Source: Kribbella sindirgiensis (GTDB lineage: Bacteria > Actinomycetota > Actinomycetes > Propionibacteriales > Kribbellaceae). From it: DNA of 64,000 nt. The notes beneath the pieces were generated by a model that was not told the origin of the DNA, did no database searches, and saw only the letters and a list, made by a program, of their open reading frames with translations. The stretch is from NCBI RefSeq assembly GCF_004331435.1, contig NZ_SJKA01000010.1:62001-126000 (forward strand), in the 5' to 3' direction. This document shows, piece after piece, positions 58,405-64,000 of this stretch (the stretch's first letter is position 1; each line of letters begins with the position of its first letter). Position numbers and translations under genes: made by a program.

Positions 58405-58992
58405 TCACTCCGTTGCTTCAGGCAAGGAAAGCCGGATGTGCCGAACCGGGCGGGCATCGTCCGGTACGTCGTCGGTGCCGTAGCGCTGGATGTACGGGGC
58501 GAGCAGCTGCTCGATCGCCGACTCGATCGCCTCGGCTTCGGCCGTGGTGATCACCAGCAGGGTGTTCGCGGACCCGGCCCGGCGACTCCACTCGGGTTCG
58601 AGGTTCGGTTCGATGTCGGCGAGCCAGCTCTGGGCGGTCTCGAGAGCCTGGTTCATGACCTCGGCGCGCAGCAGCCGGCCGGCCTCGGCGCCTTCCGGGG
58701 TCTCCGGCATCTCGTACCGGAACCCCTTCGCGACCGCGTACCACCAGCGCTGCCGGCGGTCGGACCCGCTCGGCGGCGGACCGTCGTTCACCAGCCCGAA
58801 GCCCGCCAGGTGCCGCAGATGCCAACTGGTCACCGAAGGGGACGCGCCGACATGCTCGGACAACTGCGTGGCGGTCGCGGGACCGTGGCGCTGCAGGTAG
58901 CTGAGGGCGGCGAGGCGAACCGGATGCGCCAATGCGCGCATCGCCTGGGGGTCCGTGATCTCGAAATCGCCGTACGGATTTCTGAGAGACAT
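58405..58992 (-). CDS. ArsR-like winged-helix repressor
   Basis: A 195-residue regulator. Residues 12-80 form an ArsR/HTH_20 winged helix (ITDPQAMRALAHPVRLAALSYLQRHGPATATQLSEHVGASPSVTSWHLRHLAGFGLV). The C-terminal half is helical and may bind ligand. ATG 58992 is inside a 9-bp inverted repeat pair (58981-59014), and TACTCT at 58999-59004 (minus strand) implies a leaderless transcript. It is the probable repressor of itself and the downstream MFS gene. Confidence 0.87.
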   Translation of the reverse strand: MSLRNPYGDFEITDPQAMRALAHPVRLAALSYLQRHGPATATQLSEHVGASPSVTSWHLRHLAGFGLVNDGPPPSGSDRRQRWWYAVAKGFRYEMPETPEGAEAGRLLRAEVMNQALETAQSWLADIEPNLEPEWSRRAGSANTLLVITTAEAEAIESAIEQLLAPYIQRYGTDDVPDDARPVRHIRLSLPEATE

Positions 58993-59014
58993 GTTTCGAG
59001 AGTAATCTCTCAGA
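58981..59014. promoter_or_regulatory. Operator flanking the ArsR start codon
   Basis: TCTGAGAGA (58981-58989) and TCTCTCAGA (59006-59014) form a perfect 9-bp inverted repeat with a 16-base spacer that contains the -10 and the ATG of the ArsR gene. The rest of the gap to 59137 shows no gene. Confidence 0.75.
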
Positions 59015-59137
59015 TCTCCGGAAGGCAAGATTCGGCAGGTCGACAGGAGGTGTCCGGTGATCGGCGGGAAACGCGCGCCGGCTGAGGCGGGCGGGCGCCG
59101 GCAGTGGGCGTATACGTACTGTCGAGCTGCCGACTGA

Positions 59138-60085
59138 TCAGCGGCGGACGGTTTTGGTCCAGATGTCGCTGGTCAGGTCGGGCTGCATGCCGGCTCCTGT
59201 GTAGAGGGCGACGGCCGGAGTCGGGTTGCCGGCGTCGACGTGCAGGATCGTGCCCGTGCGGCCGGCGGCGGCGTCGGTCGCGAAGGCGTTCCGGAGCAGG
59301 AACTTGGCCAGCCCGCGGCCGCGCGCGGACGGTACGACGCCGAGCCGCCCGACGTACCCGCAGTTGTCGGTGCTCACGAAGTTGTGGTTGCACTCGGTCA
59401 TCCCGACCGCCCGGCCGTCGGCCTCGACCACCGTCACCTGCGACCAGTCGAACGTCGACCGGCTCTCCCGCGACGCAGCCCACTCCTCGAAGGGCCGCGG
59501 CAGAGTCTCGGGCTGGTCCGCGAAAGCCTCCATCAGTACGCCGTGCGCCGCCCGCCGGCTCGCCTCGTCCGGAGCACCGCGCCGTACGACGATGCCCTCC
59601 GGCACGGCAGGCGGAGGCATCGGACCGTCGAACGTGATCCGCATCCGGTGCGTCGACGTACCGATCGCGAACCCGCGCGCGGCGGCGACCGCAGCCAAGC
59701 GCTCGTCCTGCCGGATCACGCCGACCCGCAGCACGACCCCGTCCTCGCCGACGGCCGGCGAGACCTCGCGTGCTCGCCCCTCCGCCTGGGCGAGCAGCCA
59801 GTCGAGGACGGCGGGCTCGCCGCTCAGGACGTCGACGTTCACGTGCGTGCCGCCGGTGATCGGGACGGCGGTGGCCGAGCCGGCGAAGTCGCCGTTCGGA
59901 TCGAACACGATCCAGGCGTCCGTCGCGAGGTCGGTGCCGGGGTCACGGAGGTAGTTGGCGACGTCCTCCGGGCTGTGCTTCGGGGAACCGAGCAGCGCCG
60001 ACGTGTAGCGCCCGGACCTCTCCGCGATCAGCGCCGCGTCCGAAAGCGTCGTCGGTCGAGTGGTGTAACCCGCCGGCAGGCTCAC
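59138..60085 (-). CDS. Two-domain GNAT acetyltransferase (paralogue 2)
   Basis: A 315-residue protein with an N-terminal degenerate GNAT half (TTRPTTLSDAALIAERS) and a C-terminal active half (VGRLGVVPSARGRGLAKFLLRNAF, GNPTPAVALYTGAGM). GTG 60085 overlaps the upstream paralogue's stop by four bases. The long opening to 60430 is a shadow of that gene. The substrate is unknown; two-domain GNATs of this type include mycothiol synthase, but the signature residues were not checked. Confidence 0.83.
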   Translation of the reverse strand: MSLPAGYTTRPTTLSDAALIAERSGRYTSALLGSPKHSPEDVANYLRDPGTDLATDAWIVFDPNGDFAGSATAVPITGGTHVNVDVLSGEPAVLDWLLAQAEGRAREVSPAVGEDGVVLRVGVIRQDERLAAVAAARGFAIGTSTHRMRITFDGPMPPPAVPEGIVVRRGAPDEASRRAAHGVLMEAFADQPETLPRPFEEWAASRESRSTFDWSQVTVVEADGRAVGMTECNHNFVSTDNCGYVGRLGVVPSARGRGLAKFLLRNAFATDAAAGRTGTILHVDAGNPTPAVALYTGAGMQPDLTSDIWTKTVRR

Positions 60086-61035
60086 GCGGTGGTCACTTGC
60101 CGCCGCCAGACTTCCATCACCAAAGTCGCCTGCATGCCGACCGACAGGTACACGCCGAGCGCCGGCGTCGGATTGTTGGTGTCGACGTGCAGGATCGTGC
60201 CGCTCCGCCCGGCCGCCGCGTCGAGCGCGAACTGGTCGCGCAGCAGGAACTTCGCGAGCCCCTTCCCGCGAGCCTTCTCGAGAACGCCGAGGTGACCGAT
60301 GTAGCCGCAGTTCTCGTCCTCGACGAACTGGTTCGTGGACGTCCGCATCGCGACCGCCTCGCCGTCGACCTCCAGCAACGTCAGCTGCGACCAGTCGAAC
60401 GCGGAGAAGCTCTCGTGCGAGTCCTGCCACTCCTCGAACGAGCGCGGCGAGAACCCGAACTGCCCCGCGAAGCTGGCATTCAGTACGTCGTGCGCCGCCC
60501 GCCGGCTCGCCTCGTCCGGAGCGCCGCGCCGTACCGTGACTCCGGCCGGAACCTCAGGCGCCGCCACCGTCCCGTCGTGGTCGATCCGCATCCGGTGGAA
60601 GACCGTGCCGCGCTCGAACCCGTAGCCGGCCAGCCGTTCCTCGCGGGCCTTGTCGGCCTGGTAGTTGACGATGTCGACCTGCACCGCGACGTGCCCGTGC
60701 TCCGTGGCGAGTTCGGCCGCGCGGCGTTCGATCCGGTCGAGCAGGAAACGCTCCACGACCGGGTCCATGGTGACGACATCGAGGTCCAGCTGGCGGTGAT
60801 CGCCCTTACCGAAGACCGAGCCGTAGCCGATCAGCCGACCGTCGTCGAACACCAGCCAGCCGTCGGTCTCGGGCTCGAAACCGGGCTCGGAGAGCTCGTC
60901 CTGGGCGTCGTCCAGGGTGTAGTCGGCGAAACCGACCACCGAGGTGTTGTAGTCGGACACCAGTTCGAGGACCGCCTGCGCGTCCTCCAGCCTCGGTGGA
61001 CGGACGGTGTAGGCGTCTGGCAGTACGGCGGTCAT
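60082..61035 (-). CDS. Two-domain GNAT acetyltransferase (paralogue 1)
   Basis: A 317-residue protein of the same architecture (VRPPRLEDAQAVLELVSDYN; IGHLGVLEKARGKGLAKFLLRDQF; NNPTPALGVYLSVGM). It is clearly a tandem duplicate of the following gene: VRRGAPDEASRRAAH is identical in both, and AAAGRxGTILHVDxxNPTPA is nearly so. ATG 61035 is chosen; GTG 61071 would add 12 residues. Confidence 0.83.
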   Translation of the reverse strand: MTAVLPDAYTVRPPRLEDAQAVLELVSDYNTSVVGFADYTLDDAQDELSEPGFEPETDGWLVFDDGRLIGYGSVFGKGDHRQLDLDVVTMDPVVERFLLDRIERRAAELATEHGHVAVQVDIVNYQADKAREERLAGYGFERGTVFHRMRIDHDGTVAAPEVPAGVTVRRGAPDEASRRAAHDVLNASFAGQFGFSPRSFEEWQDSHESFSAFDWSQLTLLEVDGEAVAMRTSTNQFVEDENCGYIGHLGVLEKARGKGLAKFLLRDQFALDAAAGRSGTILHVDTNNPTPALGVYLSVGMQATLVMEVWRRQVTTA

Positions 61036-61086
61036 TCCCACATGGTGGTGAACGACCGCCGTACTGTCCACGGCATTAAAGGGGCA

Positions 61087-62640
61087 TCAACAGACCTTGT
61101 CCCACTCCAGCTCACACGTGGCCTGGGCGGTCTTCAAGGTGGACACGGCAGCAGGCGACGCCGTGTCGGACCAGGAGGCGAGCGTGACGCCGACGGCATC
61201 CTCGATCGAGCGCGGGCTGACCAGGTAGTTGTTGCTGATCATCGAGAACACCAGCTTCCGGCCGTCCTTGTTCGTCACGTACCCGGACAGCGAGGTGACG
61301 CCCGTGAGCGAGCCGGTCTTGCCGTGCAGGTTGTTCGCGGCCGGGGTGTTCTGCATCCGGCTGCGCAGCGTGCCGCCGACGAATCGATCCGGATTGCCTG
61401 CGATCGGCAGAGCGTCGTACCACTGCTTCCACCAGGACTCTTTCTGCGCGCCGATCAGTAGGTCGGTGATCGAGTCGGCGGTCACGTTCACCTTGCGCGA
61501 CAGGCCGGAGCCGTCGGAGAGCCGGATCCGGCTGGTGTCGACGCCGATGCTCTTCGCGTAGCCGGTGACCACGCCCAGCCCGGCCGGCCAGCTGCCGTCC
61601 GCGTCGACGACCGCGCCCATCGCCTTCACCAGCGTCTCGGCGTGCATGTTGTTCGAGAGCTTGAGGAACGGCGTCATCAGCTCGCCGACCGTCATCGACT
61701 CGTCCCGCGCCAGGCGGGTCGCGCTCGCCGGGGTCGCCGCGTTCTTGATCCGGCCGCTGACCGCGATGCCCTGCGCCGTCAACGCGCGCCGGAACACGTC
61801 GGCGGCGTACAACTCGGGCTCCCAGACGGTCACCCACTCCTGACCCGTCGAAGCGCCCAGCGGTACCGAGCCGGTCACCCGGACGATGTTCGTGCCGTGG
61901 TCACGCTCGATGTTCAGCGTGTTCGACGAGCCCGCCGCTCCGGTCGTCGCCGTGCTGACCAGCTTGATCACACCGTTCGCCGGGACCAGATCGAGCTTGA
62001 CCGGTGCGCCGGCGGCCGCGCCGGGTCGGCTCTCGACGATCGCCGTACCGGAGTCGTAGTCCGTGTCCGGGGCCAGCGTGAGCGCGGAGATCTGCGCGTT
62101 GTAGTAGAACGGCTCGTCGTCCCAGGCCCAGCTGTCGCCGAGGCGGACGTGGTCGAAGTACGTGTCGTCCGCGATCAGGTCACCGTGCACCCGCCGGACG
62201 CCGGCTGCCTTGAGCTGCTCGGCGAGCGCGGCGTAGTCCGACTCGAGCGCGGTCGGGTCGCCGTACCCCTTGAGATAGAGGTTGCCGAGCAACTGCCCGC
62301 CGCGGACGGGAGCGGCGGCGAGTACGTCGGTGTGGAAGCGGTACGACGGGCCGAGGACGTGCATCGCGGCGGTCGAGCTGAACAGCTTGGTGTTCGACGC
62401 GGGCAGCATCCGCTGGGCGCCGTTCCGGTCGTACAGCGTCTCGCCGGTGGTCGCGTCGCGAACCACGAGCGCCACCTGCGAACCGTCGTACCGGCTGTCG
62501 TTCAGCAGCCCGTCGAGCCGCTGCTGAAGCGCGGTTGCCTGTACGGCGGTGGGCGCCGCGACGGACTGTGTGACGACCCCACCCACCGCTGCTGCGACGG
62601 CCGCGACCGCGGCGATCATCCCTCTCGGTAAACGACTCAC
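61087..62640 (-). CDS. dacB: D-alanyl-D-alanine carboxypeptidase/endopeptidase (PBP4/DacB type)
   Basis: A 517-residue exported peptidase of the S13 family acting on peptidoglycan stem peptides. A signal-like N-terminus (MIAAVAAVAAAVGGVVTQS) is followed by S82-N-T-K85 (nucleophile motif), SNN in LKLSNNMHAE, and KTGS in LHGKTGSLTG. The large insert between the first two motifs is typical of class C. GTG 62640 has GAGGGAG upstream; the frame opens from 62688 but without a ribosome site. Confidence 0.92.
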   Translation of the reverse strand: MSRLPRGMIAAVAAVAAAVGGVVTQSVAAPTAVQATALQQRLDGLLNDSRYDGSQVALVVRDATTGETLYDRNGAQRMLPASNTKLFSSTAAMHVLGPSYRFHTDVLAAAPVRGGQLLGNLYLKGYGDPTALESDYAALAEQLKAAGVRRVHGDLIADDTYFDHVRLGDSWAWDDEPFYYNAQISALTLAPDTDYDSGTAIVESRPGAAAGAPVKLDLVPANGVIKLVSTATTGAAGSSNTLNIERDHGTNIVRVTGSVPLGASTGQEWVTVWEPELYAADVFRRALTAQGIAVSGRIKNAATPASATRLARDESMTVGELMTPFLKLSNNMHAETLVKAMGAVVDADGSWPAGLGVVTGYAKSIGVDTSRIRLSDGSGLSRKVNVTADSITDLLIGAQKESWWKQWYDALPIAGNPDRFVGGTLRSRMQNTPAANNLHGKTGSLTGVTSLSGYVTNKDGRKLVFSMISNNYLVSPRSIEDAVGVTLASWSDTASPAAVSTLKTAQATCELEWDKVC

Positions 62641-62787
62641 GAGACACTCCCTCACCCATGGCGGAAACCAACTAGCGGGAGTCAACACCCCGCATTCCCC
62701 GGGGTCCAGTGATTGAGGTCTCGCGTTTCAGGTGAATCGATGGAAAAGTTCCTCCCACAGGTATCCGCCCCCACCTGAGGAGTCCCC

Positions 62788-64000
62788 ATGAGACGACTTC
62801 TGGCGGCCGTTCTGGCCGTCTTCAGCCTCTCCGCCGTCCTGTCGCCCGCGGTCCACGCCGCGACCACAGCGGCGGTCTTCCCGAGCGAGATCATCGGTGA
62901 GAACTTCCCCGACCCGGACGTCTTCGAGCAGAACGGCACCTGGTACGCGTACGCGACCAACGGCAGCCGCGGCACCCTCCCGGTTGCGACTGCCCCGAGC
63001 GCGAACGGGCCGTGGACGGTCCGCGGCGACGCGATGCCCGGCGGCCCGTCCAGTGCCTGGGCCCAGCCCGGCCGCACCTGGGCGCCGGACGTCTACCCGA
63101 ACGCCGACGGCACCTACACCCTCACCTACACCGCCTGGCACAAGGCCTCCGGCCGCCAGTGCATCGGCGTGGCCACCGCCACGAATCCGCTCGGCCCGTT
63201 CCAGCCGGTCGGTACGGCGCCGCTGATCTGCCCGCTCGACCTGGGCGGCGCGATCGACGCGAACACGTTCGTGGCCAACGACGGCACCCGGTACCTGGTC
63301 TGGAAGAACGACGGCAACGCCATCAGCCAGCCGTCGACACTCTGGCTGACCAGAACGGCGAACAACGGCCAGACGCTGGTCGGCGGCAACACCGCGATGC
63401 TCACGTCGAGCGGGGTGATCGAGGCGCCGGATCTCGTCCAGCGCGGCAGCCAGTACGTGCTGTTCTTCTCCGGCGGCGGGTACAACGACTGCAACTACCT
63501 GACGTCGTACGCGACCTCGACGAGTCTGAGCGGGCCGTGGACCACGGCGTACCGGCCGTTGATGACGACCGCGACGTTCGACAGTCACGTCTGTGGGCCG
63601 GGCGGCGCGGACGTGGTCGGCGGCAAGGTGTTCGTCCACGGCTGGGTGAACGGCGGACGGCATCTGTACGTCGCTGACATCGGGTACGCCAACGACTACC
63701 CGGTGGTCCGCGGGAGCCGGGTCCGGTACGAGGCGGAGCGCGGCACGCTGAACCACTGCGTCGTACGGTCCAACGCGGCCGGCGCGTCCGACGGGAAGGT
63801 GGTCGCGTACATCGACTACGCCGACTCGTGGGTGGAGAACACGGTGTTCGCCCCGGTCGCGGGCGGCTACACCCTGCACGTCGGGTACGCCAACGGTTCG
63901 GCGTCGACCGCGAGCCACGGACTCGTTGTCAACGGCAACAACGCCGGCTCGGTCAGCTATCCGGTCACGGGCTGGGACAACTGGCAGCAGAGTTCGGTGT
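62788..64000 (+). CDS. Secreted GH43-family glycosidase with CBM, partial
   Basis: The gene runs off the right edge; 404 codons are seen. It has a signal peptide (MRRLLAAVLAVFSLSAVLSPAVHA), then a five-bladed-propeller GH43 domain: the catalytic base aspartate in NFPDPDVFEQNG, the pKa-modulating aspartate in GGAIDANTF, and the general acid glutamate in GVIEAPDLV. From about residue 310 a carbohydrate-binding domain of CBM6/35 type begins (VRYEAERGTLN, GYTLHVGYANGSAS). It probably attacks arabinan or xylan outside the cell. GAGGAG precedes ATG 62788. Confidence 0.85.
   Translation, partial: MRRLLAAVLAVFSLSAVLSPAVHAATTAAVFPSEIIGENFPDPDVFEQNGTWYAYATNGSRGTLPVATAPSANGPWTVRGDAMPGGPSSAWAQPGRTWAPDVYPNADGTYTLTYTAWHKASGRQCIGVATATNPLGPFQPVGTAPLICPLDLGGAIDANTFVANDGTRYLVWKNDGNAISQPSTLWLTRTANNGQTLVGGNTAMLTSSGVIEAPDLVQRGSQYVLFFSGGGYNDCNYLTSYATSTSLSGPWTTAYRPLMTTATFDSHVCGPGGADVVGGKVFVHGWVNGGRHLYVADIGYANDYPVVRGSRVRYEAERGTLNHCVVRSNAAGASDGKVVAYIDYADSWVENTVFAPVAGGYTLHVGYANGSASTASHGLVVNGNNAGSVSYPVTGWDNWQQSSV

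Overview
The window is about 70% G+C and comes from the chromosome of an actinobacterium. Gene content and order (rimO-pgsA-cinA-clgR, DUF3046/recA/recX, dxr-rip1-ispG...proS, hisA...hisF), GTG starts, overlapping ATGA/GTGA gene junctions and many apparently leaderless genes point to the Propionibacteriales. A Kribbella-like soil organism is my best guess, but this rests on recognition of the proteins, not on a search. I saw no rRNA, tRNA, insertion sequence, prophage or CRISPR array.

Layout. 1-4.8 kb: end of rimO, pgsA, a DUF2332 gene, cinA (C-terminal type), clgR, a DUF4262 gene with a perfect SOS box, and nei2. 4.8-18 kb: lhr helicase, an LppM-like lipoprotein with a Q/G/P/Y-rich tail, DUF3046, an MmpL transporter, GrpB, an EcsC-like protein, recA and an unusually long recX. 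18-24 kb: orphan MT0933-type antitoxin, RNase Y with a long leader, GNAT, glutaryl-CoA-type dehydrogenase, DUF1707 protein, glutamine amidotransferase. 24-40 kb: FHA protein, MEP-pathway genes dxr and ispG flanking the site-2 protease gene rip1, secreted trypsin-like protease, nucleosidase, cyclase/TPP enzyme pair, MerR-thioredoxin operon, RHH-VOC-GNAT operon, MFS, DUF4081 acetyltransferase, DoxX-like protein, proS with a strong terminator. 40-46 kb: BBE-type flavoprotein, ECF42-like sigma factor with its YCII partner, GNAT, TauE/SafE permease, a decayed methyltransferase and a cytochrome P450. 46.5-54.5 kb: hisA and hisF separated by a four-gene cassette (fatty acyl-CoA reductase/HAD fusion, zinc alcohol dehydrogenase, LarA-like protein, PlsC acyltransferase) plus a 48-residue membrane protein. 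54.5-64 kb: two MarR regulators, an EmrB-type exporter, an ArsR/MFS pair, two tandem GNAT paralogues, DacB, and the start of a secreted GH43 enzyme.

Two themes stand out. First, a DNA-damage regulon can be read in the promoters. recA has a LexA palindrome plus a PafBC-type element. lhr-nei2 carries the same 12-mer, GAAAACTGTCGG, at the matching position. The DUF4262 gene next to nei2 has an exact TCGAAC-N4-GTTCGA box and shares an exact 16-mer with the recA promoter. Second, the cassette inside the his region is joined to hisA by a 4-base overlap and looks like an undescribed lipid-forming pathway. Smaller observations include a duplicated recX C-terminal peptide in frame beyond the stop codon, a GNAT gene that appears to use an AUA start, and several clear palindromic operators.
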